Positions 8,248-16,039 of a DNA stretch of 64,000 nt are shown in pieces. The position numbers and the translations under genes were made by a program. The stretch's first letter is position 1, and every line of letters starts with the position of its first letter. A model generated the notes under the pieces. The model saw nothing but the letters and a program-made list of their open reading frames with translations, made no database searches and had not been told where the DNA came from. The stretch covers positions 3,844,001 through 3,908,000 of the forward strand of contig NZ_JAUSXI010000001.1 of assembly GCF_030815865.1 (NCBI RefSeq), in the 5' to 3' direction. Origin of the DNA: Arthrobacter globiformis (GTDB taxonomy: Bacteria; Actinomycetota; Actinomycetes; Actinomycetales; Micrococcaceae).

Positions 8248-9330
8248 ATGACTCACAACGTAAACCGGCAAGGGCACCGCCGCCTTGTCCGGCCGCTCAC
8301 CATCATCGCATCCGTAGCCCTGGCCCTTTCAGCCTGCGGCGCTCCGTCCGCTGCGCCACCCGGCCAGACCGGAACCGGCGCAGCGGGTGGTGACGGCGGA
8401 GGCTCGAAGGTGATTATCGGCATCGGCGGTCAAACACTCCTGACTTACCTTCCCACCACCCTTGCCCAGGAGCTTGGCTACTACCAGGAGGAGGGCGTGA
8501 ACGTCGAGCTGCAGGACCTCCAGGGCGGATCGAAAGCCCTGACGGCCATGATCGGTGGCAGCACGCATGTGACCAGCGGATACTACGAGCACACTATCCA
8601 GATGCAGGCGAAGAACCAGAAGGTCAAGGCCTTCGTCGATATGGGTGAGTCCTCCGGTCTTGCCTTGCTGGTGGCGCCGAAGAATGAGGGCAAGATCAAG
8701 TCGATCGCGGATCTCAAGGGCAAGAACGTCGGCGTGACCTCACCTGGGTCCTCCACGGACATGTTCGTCAAGTTCCTGCTGGCCAAGAACGGCATGCGGC
8801 AGACAGATGCCGCGGTGTCCGCGATCGGCGCCGGCTCCTCGGCCGTTGCCGCCATGGAGCAGGGCCAGGTGGATGCCGCAGTGATGCTCGAACCGGACAT
8901 CTCCGTGCTGACCAAGCGGATCGGCCACGAACCCGTGCTTCTGGAGGACGTCCGCACTGCCGAGGGGCTGAAAGAGGTGTTCGAGACCGCCGCCTGGCCG
9001 TCGTCGAGCCTCTATGCCAAGACCGAATGGCTGGACCAGAACAAAGAGACAGCCGGCAAGCTCGCCAGGGCCATCAAGCGCACCCTGGAATTCATCGCCG
9101 GGCATTCCGGTGAGGAGATTGCAGCGAAGATGCCGGAGAAGTTCTCGGGCGGAGACAAGGCCCTGTACGCCAAGGTGATCGAGGACCTGAAGCTGACGCT
9201 GAGCAAAAACGGCGCCTTCGCCGAGGAAGGCGTCCAGGCGGTGCTGAAGACCCAGCAGGTGGCAAACCCTGAAGTCGGGGACAAGGCCATCAAGCTCGAG
9301 GAAACTTACACGAATGAATTCGTGAAGTAG
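8248..9330 (+). CDS. ABC transporter substrate-binding lipoprotein (NMT1/SsuA-like)
   Basis: 360 residues. A Tat-neutral signal peptide ends in lipobox ALSAC at about residues 27-31. The mature protein has the two-lobed periplasmic binding fold typical of NMT1/SsuA/TauA proteins (GYYQEEGVNVELQDLQGG, ADLKGKNVGVTSPGSSTD). AAGAAGGGA precedes ATG 8248. It delivers the substrate to the permease/ATPase encoded upstream. The ligand cannot be read from the sequence; a small carboxylate or sulfonate is plausible given the neighbouring CoA-transferase. Confidence 0.9.
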   Translation: MTHNVNRQGHRRLVRPLTIIASVALALSACGAPSAAPPGQTGTGAAGGDGGGSKVIIGIGGQTLLTYLPTTLAQELGYYQEEGVNVELQDLQGGSKALTAMIGGSTHVTSGYYEHTIQMQAKNQKVKAFVDMGESSGLALLVAPKNEGKIKSIADLKGKNVGVTSPGSSTDMFVKFLLAKNGMRQTDAAVSAIGAGSSAVAAMEQGQVDAAVMLEPDISVLTKRIGHEPVLLEDVRTAEGLKEVFETAAWPSSSLYAKTEWLDQNKETAGKLARAIKRTLEFIAGHSGEEIAAKMPEKFSGGDKALYAKVIEDLKLTLSKNGAFAEEGVQAVLKTQQVANPEVGDKAIKLEETYTNEFVK

Positions 9331-9341
9331 AACCGTGGCGG

Positions 9342-9376
9342 GCGGGCCCGGCATCCACAGCGGATGCCGGGCCCGC
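9342..9376 (+). terminator. Strong hairpin after the ABC transporter operon
   Basis: Perfect 15-base-pair stem (left arm 9342-9356, GCGGGCCCGGCATCC; right arm 9362-9376) with a 5-base loop, 11 bases after the stop codon. No clear U-run follows, as is common in these genomes. Confidence 0.75.
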
Positions 9377-9476
9377 ACCACTTAACCGCGTCCCACTTAT
9401 CAGCGCCTACTTATCACCAAACGCACGCCTTAACACTGAACGAGGCTTGCCAGCTGCAAACAACAGCAGGTGGGCG

Positions 9477-10109
9477 TCACGCCTCCGGCCCGTCCCGCCG
9501 TCGGAAGTCCCCGGGCCACTCGGCCTTGCGGATCCGCGCCAACTCCTCAACTGGTCCGAGGTGCCCCCATTCGTCCCGCCCGAGCCGCGCGAGGGGCCCG
9601 AGGAGGTCGATCCGGGGGTGGCTGCCTTCCAGAACCCCGGTGGAGACGGCGGCATGGGTGACCTCGCCGAACACCAGGACGCAGTCGCCGATCTCCTGAG
9701 TGGAATGCAACCGGCATTCTAGGGCTACCGGAGACTCTGCAACCCGCGGCACAGTGACCGTCAATCCCGGTTCGCGGGTAACTCCGGCAGCGTCGAACTC
9801 GCTGACGTCGGGCGGGAAGCTGGTGCCGGTTGCATTGACCTCGGCCATGAATTCAGCCGGCGCGAGGTTCACGACGAACTCCCCGCGTTCGGTGATGTTC
9901 CGCAGGGAATCCTTCCTCCCCACGGAAGTGAACTGGATGATCGGCGGCGTCACCGAAGCAACAGTGAAGAAGGAATGGGGAGCTAGATTGTCCACGCCCT
10001 CCGCGGACGTGCTGGACACCCAAGCGATGGGGCGAGGCACCACAACGGCCGTGAGTAGCCGGTAGAACTCCGCCGAGGACAATTCAGCGGGACTGAAATC
10101 CTTGCGCAT
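9477..10109 (-). CDS. Flavin-reductase-like FMN-binding split-barrel protein
   Basis: 210 residues. The N-terminal region VVVPRPIAWVSS and the APHSFFTVAS and FVVNL segments are the hallmarks of the flavin reductase-like domain that binds FMN and often serves a partner monooxygenase. No partner is adjacent. ATG 10109 lies 6 bases after a TAGGCT box (10116-10121, read leftward), which suggests a leaderless transcript. That -10 box belongs to the right copy of the 27-base repeat. It points leftward toward the importer hairpin and is the last gene of the island. Confidence 0.82.
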   Translation of the reverse strand: MRKDFSPAELSSAEFYRLLTAVVVPRPIAWVSSTSAEGVDNLAPHSFFTVASVTPPIIQFTSVGRKDSLRNITERGEFVVNLAPAEFMAEVNATGTSFPPDVSEFDAAGVTREPGLTVTVPRVAESPVALECRLHSTQEIGDCVLVFGEVTHAAVSTGVLEGSHPRIDLLGPLARLGRDEWGHLGPVEELARIRKAEWPGDFRRRDGPEA

Positions 10110-10115
10110 GGCCCC

Positions 10116-10142
10116 AGCCTAGCCGTATTGACCACGGACGTT
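10116..10142 (+). repeat. Right copy of the 27-base direct repeat
   Basis: It matches 2563-2589 at 24 of 27 positions in the same orientation, with the last 17 bases (10126-10142) identical. It lies immediately upstream of the flavin-reductase-like gene and marks the right edge of the catabolic island. Beyond it, the sequence differs from that beyond the left copy. Confidence 0.65.
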
Positions 10143-10265
10143 TCCGCCGGCGGGAACCGGCAACCCTGCTGCGGTCGTTGTTCCAGAAGACCGTCAAGAC
10201 CGGCTTATATGCTTGGCACACCGGACAGCGCATGCACGCCGGCAACAACGACTTAAGGACCATGC

Positions 10266-11210
10266 TTGACCAAGCGCAACAGCTCCCACTACGAAGTGCT
10301 CCGCGTGGCGGTGACCGCGACGGAGAGGGAGATCAAGGTGGCGTACCGCAAGGCTGCCCGCGCTTCGCATCCCGATCACGGCGGCGACGCCGCGACGTTC
10401 CGGCAGGTGACCCTTGCATATGAAACGCTCATTGATCCCCAGCGACGGGCAGCCTATGACCGCTCCTACGCGACCGGCCCGCGCAGGAGCCGCGCAGACG
10501 GCGACGAAGCGCACTTCGACGCCCCGGCCGCCGGCAGCCACGCCTCGGCGACAATCCACAAGCCGGGAACGCCCCGGAACACCTCCGGCGATGCCCCTGT
10601 CTACGTGCCGCCCTTCGACACGCCGGGCGTCGTTCCGCTCCTCCCGCCGGAGCTGGCCAGCCAGCAGGTCCACGGCATGCCCAGGAAGCGGGGCATCTTC
10701 GGCGCCGAAGCCAGGATCCAGCGCGAGCTGCGCACGGTACAGCTGATCAGCAGGCAAGTCCTTCCGGCGATCCCGGCGGCGCGCCTGCTCAATGGGCTGC
10801 AGTCGCCGGCGGACAACAGCCACATCGACCACGCGCTGCTCTCGGGCTACCGGCTTGCGCTGATCAGCTCCATGCTGCTGCCCAAGGGCGCCTACGCCTG
10901 GGACGGAAACACGCTCAAGCACGGCGGCAGGTCGGTCGCCCCGCCACAACTGGCCCACGTGGTCCGGCAGATGCAGGACATTTTTCCCGAGCTCAACGTG
11001 ACCGGGTGGACCGTGGTCCTCAGCCCGGACGGCAACCTCCACGAACCCGTCATCGACCGCCACCGCCGTTCCCGCGGCGGCTCCGACGCCGTCCAGGTGG
11101 TCAATGCCGCCGGCCTGGCCCGCGGGCTCAAGGATTTCCTGGCCTCCGGTCCTGCGCCGAACACCGTCAATGTCCAGGTGCTCGCCAGGCTGCTCAGGGG
11201 CATGCACTAA
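10266..11210 (+). CDS. J-domain (DnaJ-like) protein with a C-terminal NERD-like region
   Basis: 314 residues from TTG 10266, where the J domain begins at once (HYEVLRVAVTATEREIKVAYR) with the HPD triplet intact (SHPDHGGD, about residues 36-43), so it should stimulate an Hsp70 ATPase. A Pro-rich linker (about 70-125) leads to a domain with IDHALLSGYRLALISS and AYAWDGNTLKHGG. This recalls the nuclease-related domain (NERD) core, but the usual E-x-K catalytic pair is replaced by hydrophobic residues. If it is NERD-derived it is probably not a nuclease. Not DnaJ itself: there are no zinc repeats. Confidence 0.7.
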   Translation: MTKRNSSHYEVLRVAVTATEREIKVAYRKAARASHPDHGGDAATFRQVTLAYETLIDPQRRAAYDRSYATGPRRSRADGDEAHFDAPAAGSHASATIHKPGTPRNTSGDAPVYVPPFDTPGVVPLLPPELASQQVHGMPRKRGIFGAEARIQRELRTVQLISRQVLPAIPAARLLNGLQSPADNSHIDHALLSGYRLALISSMLLPKGAYAWDGNTLKHGGRSVAPPQLAHVVRQMQDIFPELNVTGWTVVLSPDGNLHEPVIDRHRRSRGGSDAVQVVNAAGLARGLKDFLASGPAPNTVNVQVLARLLRGMH

Positions 11211-11268
11211 GCCATGCACTGAGGTCCTGCCCGAAGAGTGCCGGATTTTCCGACGCTAGGATTGAACC

Positions 11269-11736
11269 GTGTTCCGCATCCTCTTCCACACGCCCGAAAT
11301 TCCCGGCAATACGGGCAACGCCATCCGTCTCGCCGCCATCACCGGCGCCGAACTCCACCTCGTGGAGCCGTTGGGCTTTGACTTCTCCGATGCCAAGCTC
11401 CGCCGCGCCGGCCTGGACTACCACGACCTTGCGGTGGTCACCGTCCACCCCAATATCGAGGCCGCCTGGGAGGCGCTGCAGCCGGAGCGCGTCTTCGCCT
11501 TCACCTCCGACGGCGAGGTGTCCTACACGGACATTGCCTACCGGCCCGGTGATGTCCTGCTGTTCGGCCCGGAGTCGGTGGGCCTGCCGGACGACCTGAA
11601 ACGCGATCCCCACGTCACGTCCCGGGTCCGCCTGCCCATGCTGCCGTCGCTCCGGTCACTGAACCTGGCAAATGCGGCATCCATCGCCGTCTACGAGGCC
11701 TGGCGCCAGCAGGGCTTCACCGGCGCGCAGCTCTGA
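11269..11736 (+). CDS. trmL: tRNA (cytidine/uridine-34-2'-O)-methyltransferase
   Basis: 155 residues, the size of minimal SPOUT enzymes of the TrmL/YibK family. HTPEIPGNTGNAIRLAA near the N-terminus, FGPESVGLP, and RSLNLANAASIAVYE near the C-terminus form the knotted SAM-binding site. It methylates the ribose of the wobble base in tRNA-Leu isoacceptors. The start is GTG 11269. It stands between the J-domain gene and sigK with no clear operon link. Confidence 0.92.
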   Translation: MFRILFHTPEIPGNTGNAIRLAAITGAELHLVEPLGFDFSDAKLRRAGLDYHDLAVVTVHPNIEAAWEALQPERVFAFTSDGEVSYTDIAYRPGDVLLFGPESVGLPDDLKRDPHVTSRVRLPMLPSLRSLNLANAASIAVYEAWRQQGFTGAQL

Positions 11737-11952
11737 GCGCAGCCCATGCGCACGGGCACCCATCCGAAGCCCGTTCCGCGCCGAATCCCTCCTGAGCACG
11801 TCCAAAGGGCGCGCACATCCACAGGGCGTAAGGAGCGGCAGGTGAAAACACTCCAACCGGGCAACGCGGCCTTCCGTTTTGCCCGGCATGATGCTGCCAT
11901 AGCCCAAACCCGTGTGCAGCACCCGCCGGCAGGCAACCTATGCTTGAGAGTG

Positions 11953-12558
11953 ATGGAAACTCCCAACGCGCCGAACTTTGACGCTCCCGCGCCGCCCGGC
12001 ACCGCCGTCGACCTTAACCAGCAGCTGGCACGGCTGCTGGCGCGGATTGCCGACGGCGACCAGGCGTCCTTCGCCGAGTTCTACCGGCTGACGTCGCGGC
12101 GGGTATTCGGCATGGCGCGCCGGGTGCTGATCGACCCGGAGCTCAGCGAGGACACCACGCAGGAGGTCTTCCTGCAGGTCTGGCAAAACGCCGCCAAGTT
12201 TGATCCGGCGAGCGGAAGTCCCCTGGCCTGGCTCATGACCATCTCGCACCGCAGGGCCGTGGACAAGGTCCGGTCCTCGCAGTCCGCGAGTGACCGTGAG
12301 GCCAGGTACGGCGCCAACAGCCAGGACATAGACCATGACTCGGTATCCGACGAGGTGGACACCCGGTTGGAGGCCGAAGCCGTGATGCGCTGCCTGGAGA
12401 CGCTGACCGAGACGCAGCAGGAATCCGTGCGGCTCGCCTATTACGGTGGCCTCACCTACCGCGAAGTGGCTGAAAAGCTGAACGCGGCCATTCCGACCAT
12501 AAAGTCCCGCATCCGCGACGGACTGATCCGACTCAAGACCTGCCTGGGGGTGAGCTGA
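11953..12558 (+). CDS. sigK: ECF RNA polymerase sigma factor SigK
   Basis: About 201 residues from ATG 11953. Region 2 (ASFAEFYRLTSRRVFGMARRVL, then DTTQEVFLQVW) and region 4 (TQQESVRLAYYGGLTYREVAEKL, then IKSRIRDGLIRLK) are both present. TATGCT at 11939-11944 lies 8 bases before the ATG, so the mRNA may be leaderless. The next gene is the RskA-type anti-sigma factor, 2 bases downstream, the standard sigK-rskA arrangement. Confidence 0.9.
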   Translation: METPNAPNFDAPAPPGTAVDLNQQLARLLARIADGDQASFAEFYRLTSRRVFGMARRVLIDPELSEDTTQEVFLQVWQNAAKFDPASGSPLAWLMTISHRRAVDKVRSSQSASDREARYGANSQDIDHDSVSDEVDTRLEAEAVMRCLETLTETQQESVRLAYYGGLTYREVAEKLNAAIPTIKSRIRDGLIRLKTCLGVS

Positions 12559-12560
12559 CA

Positions 12561-13448
12561 ATGACCGATACGAATGATTCCCGCGGGCGCCAGCTGCCCA
12601 GGGCATTTGCTGCCGATATTTCCACCGACCTTGCGGCCGGCCGGGCAGTCGAGCTCGCCGAGATCTACGCTTTGGACGCCATCAGCGACGCAGAGCGGGA
12701 GGCCATCGATTCCTACGTCAGCGGCGCTCCCGAGGCTGAACGCGCGTCCTTCAACGACCGCGTCCGCCAGGCCAGGGAGACTCTGGCATTGTCCTTTACG
12801 GCCGAGGAGGAGCCGCCTGCGGACCTGTTCGCCCGGATCGTCGCGCAGCTTCCCGCTGCTGCACCGGCGGCGGGGCCGGCCAGGGTACATGCCGGTAGCG
12901 CAGAAACCGTCGCAGCTGCGCCGGCTGCCCTACCCACGGCGGAGCCGGCCGCTGCTGCTGACGAGCTCTCCGCTGCGCGCCAGCGCCGTGAAGTACGACG
13001 CCGGACGTCCGGGCTCCGTAACTGGCTGATCGGTGTTGCGGCTGCTGCTGTGATTGCGCTCGGCGGTGTTGGGGTCGGGGCCTACCTGGCCAACCAGAAC
13101 GATCCCTTCAACCAGGTCATCGAGGCACAGGACGCGCGGCAGGCGACTGTCGACGTCAATGGCGGAGGGACGGCGACGGTTTCGATCTCGCAGTCGCATG
13201 ATGCGCTGGTGGTGCGGATGAAGGATGTGCCGCCGCCGCCCGCGGGCAAGGTCTACCAGATGTGGCTGATTCCCAAGGATGGCTCCACCCCTGTTTCACA
13301 GGGCCTGATGGACGCGGAGGCACTGTCGAAGCCGGCCCTGGTCAAGGGCATCGGCTCCGCGGCCGCGCTCGGCATCACGGTCGAGCCCGTTGGCGGGTCC
13401 GCTACGCCTACGCTCCCCACTGTGGCTGCCGCCCCGCTGAACACCTGA
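12561..13448 (+). CDS. rskA: Anti-sigma-K factor RskA
   Basis: 295 residues. The N-terminal cytoplasmic part (ELAEIYALDAISDAEREAI) binds the sigma factor. An Ala-rich linker leads to one membrane helix (about 153-175, LIGVAAAAVIALGGVGVGAYLA) and an extracytoplasmic RskA C-terminal domain with KVYQMWLIPKDGSTPVSQG. It holds SigK inactive until regulated proteolysis releases it. It starts 2 bases after sigK and is certainly cotranscribed. Confidence 0.92.
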   Translation: MTDTNDSRGRQLPRAFAADISTDLAAGRAVELAEIYALDAISDAEREAIDSYVSGAPEAERASFNDRVRQARETLALSFTAEEEPPADLFARIVAQLPAAAPAAGPARVHAGSAETVAAAPAALPTAEPAAAADELSAARQRREVRRRTSGLRNWLIGVAAAAVIALGGVGVGAYLANQNDPFNQVIEAQDARQATVDVNGGGTATVSISQSHDALVVRMKDVPPPPAGKVYQMWLIPKDGSTPVSQGLMDAEALSKPALVKGIGSAAALGITVEPVGGSATPTLPTVAAAPLNT

Positions 13449-13489
13449 GCCTGGCTGAGACACCTGGCTCAAAGCTACTTGTTGCAGGC

Positions 13490-13520
13490 TTGACGTTGAC
13501 GTTGCGTCAACTTCTACGCT
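13490..13520 (+). promoter_or_regulatory. MerR-type promoter with a 19-base spacer and central dyad
   Basis: -35 TTGACG (13490-13495) and -10 TACGCT (13515-13520) are 19 bases apart, the overlong spacing typical of MerR-controlled promoters. A perfect inverted repeat, GTTGACG (13495-13501), TTG, CGTCAAC (13505-13511), fills the spacer. The -10 ends 6 bases before ATG 13527, so transcription probably starts at the start codon. Confidence 0.75.
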
Positions 13521-13526
13521 GGAGAC

Positions 13527-14288
13527 ATGTTGCAGGAAGAACACCCGACCTGGTCCATCGCCGAGCTGGCGAAGCTGAGCCGGGTCTCGTCCAGGACCCT
13601 CCGGCATTACGACCAGGTGGGGTTGCTGCCGCCTGCCTACACCGGGCACAACGGCTACCGCTACTACACGCAGCCTGAACTGCTGCGTCTTCAGCGGATC
13701 CTGCTTCTCCGCGAACTTGGCCTCGGCCTGGAAACCATAGGCCAGGTTCTGGACGGCCAGGCAGACCAGCTAGATGCACTGAGCGTGCACCGGAAATGGC
13801 TGCTGGCCGAGCGCGACCGCCTGGACCGGATGGCCAGGACTGTCGGCGCCACCATATCGGCACTGCAGCGAGGAGACGCCATGTCAGGCGAGGAAATTTT
13901 CAAGGACTTTGACACCAACCCCTATGAGGAGGAAGCCCGCCAGCGGTGGGGCGACCGGGCCGTTGAGGACAGCAAGGCCCGGCACGCAACGCTCAGCGCG
14001 GCCGACAAGCAGGCCTTCATGGCGGAGGCCGGGGCGATTAACGAGGAGCTGGCCCGGTGCCTGGACGCCGGCCTGCCGGCGGACGACGCCCGGGTGCAGG
14101 CCGCCGTCGAACGCCACTACCGCTGGGTCTGCACCAGCTGGACGCCGGACGCGGACAGCTACGTTGGCCTGGGCCGGATGTACGTCGAGGATCCGCGGTT
14201 CACCGCCTTCTACGTCAAGAGCCGCGCAGGCCTCGCCTCCTACCTGCTGGAGGGGATCAAGGTCTACGCGGCGTCGCAGCTTAGGTAG
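13527..14288 (+). CDS. MerR-family regulator with TipAS antibiotic-recognition domain
   Basis: 253 residues. The N-terminal MerR helix-turn-helix (SIAELAKLSRVSSRTLRHYDQVGLLPP) is followed by a coiled-coil dimerisation helix (about 80-115) and a C-terminal TipAS domain (about 130-250; FDTNPYEEEARQRWGD, ALERHYRW-like HYRWVCTSW). TipAL relatives bind thiopeptides and other hydrophobic compounds covalently or tightly and activate their own promoter. Here the gene has an ideal MerR promoter just upstream. It ends one base before the convergent PIG-L gene. Confidence 0.9.
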   Translation: MLQEEHPTWSIAELAKLSRVSSRTLRHYDQVGLLPPAYTGHNGYRYYTQPELLRLQRILLLRELGLGLETIGQVLDGQADQLDALSVHRKWLLAERDRLDRMARTVGATISALQRGDAMSGEEIFKDFDTNPYEEEARQRWGDRAVEDSKARHATLSAADKQAFMAEAGAINEELARCLDAGLPADDARVQAAVERHYRWVCTSWTPDADSYVGLGRMYVEDPRFTAFYVKSRAGLASYLLEGIKVYAASQLR

Positions 14289-15068
14289 CTAGAAGCCGGC
14301 GATGGTCCCCGGGCCATTGACCATGACCACGTGGAACGCCTCGGCGCTCCGGCCGGCGGGCAGGCCGGAGCGCTCGGCGTTCGCCTGCATGCCGCGCCGC
14401 ACGGTGGCTTCCATGGCCTCGGCATCGGGATGCTGGCTGACGTGCACGTGGATCGCCTCGAGCTTGCTGTCCACATGTTCCGTGACGTCCACAAAGTGGT
14501 TCTCGCGCTCCTCCGGACCGGCGTAGAGCCACAGCCACGGAAGCCTGAAGGCCTCAAGGCCGGCCTCGGCGAGGTCAGGGTACGCGAACGGGTTTTCCAC
14601 TGCCGGGTAGATGGCACGGGTCACCGCCTCCCCCACCGCCAGATGGTCCGGATGGCTCTTCTGGATGCGCTTCCAGTTGCGCTCCGGATGCATGGAAAGC
14701 ACGACGTCGGGCCGGAGTTCGCGGATCAGCTTCACCACTGCGCGCATCACCTCGTGGTTCGGTTCAAGGTATCCGTCCCGCTGGTGCAGGTAGTGGATGT
14801 CCGTGACGCCGACGAGGGCCGCGGCGCGTTCCTGCTCGGCCGCCCTGAGGGCGATGATTTCGGCGCGCTGCACAGGGTCGAAACCGCCGGCGTCGCCGTC
14901 GGTCATGATGCAGTAGCTGACCCGGACGCCGGCGGCAGTCCACGCGGCGATGGTGCCGGCGGCGCCGAAATCGATGTCGTCCGGATGGGCTGAGAAACAG
15001 AGCACCCGCTCAATCCGGTGCTGTTCCGGATTGAACGGGCTCTGCGCTGGTGCAGCGTTTGGGGTCAA
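14289..15068 (-). CDS. PIG-L family zinc-dependent N-deacetylase
   Basis: 259 residues. CFSAHPDDIDFGAAGT carries the metal-binding His-Pro-Asp-Asp and KSHPDH the third ligand. The family includes MshB/Mca of mycothiol metabolism and BshB. The start TTG 15068 lies 4 bases after the etfA stop, so it is the third gene of an etfB-etfA-PIG-L operon. MshB or Mca identity cannot be settled from sequence alone. Confidence 0.85.
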   Translation of the reverse strand: MTPNAAPAQSPFNPEQHRIERVLCFSAHPDDIDFGAAGTIAAWTAAGVRVSYCIMTDGDAGGFDPVQRAEIIALRAAEQERAAALVGVTDIHYLHQRDGYLEPNHEVMRAVVKLIRELRPDVVLSMHPERNWKRIQKSHPDHLAVGEAVTRAIYPAVENPFAYPDLAEAGLEAFRLPWLWLYAGPEERENHFVDVTEHVDSKLEAIHVHVSQHPDAEAMEATVRRGMQANAERSGLPAGRSAEAFHVVMVNGPGTIAGF

Positions 15069-15072
15069 GGAT

Positions 15073-16026
15073 TCAGCCCTTGCGCTTCTTGATCTCTTCA
15101 GTCGCCTGCGGCAGCACCTGGAAGAGATCGCCGATGATGCCGAAGTCCGCGATTTCGAACACGGGCGATTCCGCGTCCTTGTTCACGGCGACGATCACCT
15201 TGGCGGTCTGCATGCCCGCCTTCTGCTGGATGGCGCCGGAGATGCCAGCGGAAATGTAGAGCTGCGGCGAGACGGTCTTGCCGGTCTGGCCAACCTGGGC
15301 GTCGTGGTTGATCCAGCCTGCGTCTGTTGCCGCGCGGGAGGCGCCCACGGCCGCACCCAGTGCGTCAGCCAGTTCCTCCACGGGGCCGAAGTCGCCGTCG
15401 AGGCCGCGTCCGCCGGCCACCACGATGCGCGCGTCGGTGAGGTCCGGGCGGCCGCTGGCGACCTTCTGTTCCCGGGAGGTGATGCGGGCTGCCGCGGCGG
15501 TTGCATCGGCGGGGACATCAACAGTGAGGGTTTCCGGTGCGCCGGGAGCCGTCGCGGGTTCGGGGTCCACCATGTTGGCCTTCACGGACAGCACGGTGAC
15601 CGCGGTGGTGGCCTTCGCCGTCGTGGTGTACGAACCGGCGAGCACCGACTTGTGGGCGGTGCCGTCGGCGTCGACCGCGACGACGTCGGTGATCACGCCG
15701 GCGCTCAGCCGGATGCCGAGCCGGGCCGCGATTTCCTTGCCCTCAGGCGAGTTTTCGAGCAGGACGGTGGTGGCACCGGACTTGTCCGCCACGGCAGCCA
15801 GGAAGGCGGCTTTCGGTGCGACCAGGTAATCGTCGAGGTCCGCCGCGGACGGACGGAAGACGGTGACTGCGCCGTAGGCACCCAAGGTGCCGGCGACGTC
15901 GTCGGACAGTTCGCCGTTGACCGCCACGGCAGGTTCCCCGAGGGAGCGGGCGATGGTGAGGAGTTCCAGGCTGCTCTTCTTGAGAGCCTGCCCGGGGTTG
16001 TCAATGAATACCAGTACGTTTGCCAT
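15073..16026 (-). CDS. etfA: Electron transfer flavoprotein, alpha subunit
   Basis: 317 residues from ATG 16026 (MANVLVFID). The C-terminal FAD-binding domain is clear: VVAGGRGL, then GASRAATDAGW, QVGQTGKTVSPQLYIS, AGISGAIQ and AVNKD. It carries electrons from acyl-CoA and other dehydrogenases to ETF-quinone oxidoreductase, as a heterodimer with EtfB encoded 13 bases upstream. Confidence 0.95.
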   Translation of the reverse strand: MANVLVFIDNPGQALKKSSLELLTIARSLGEPAVAVNGELSDDVAGTLGAYGAVTVFRPSAADLDDYLVAPKAAFLAAVADKSGATTVLLENSPEGKEIAARLGIRLSAGVITDVVAVDADGTAHKSVLAGSYTTTAKATTAVTVLSVKANMVDPEPATAPGAPETLTVDVPADATAAAARITSREQKVASGRPDLTDARIVVAGGRGLDGDFGPVEELADALGAAVGASRAATDAGWINHDAQVGQTGKTVSPQLYISAGISGAIQQKAGMQTAKVIVAVNKDAESPVFEIADFGIIGDLFQVLPQATEEIKKRKG

Positions 16027-16039
16027 GTGTGGAGTCCTC

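Noticed and set aside
9342..9376. An IS end or attachment site at the hairpin after the ABC operon
   Set aside because: The structure is a simple long stem after a stop codon with no target duplication, best read as a terminator.
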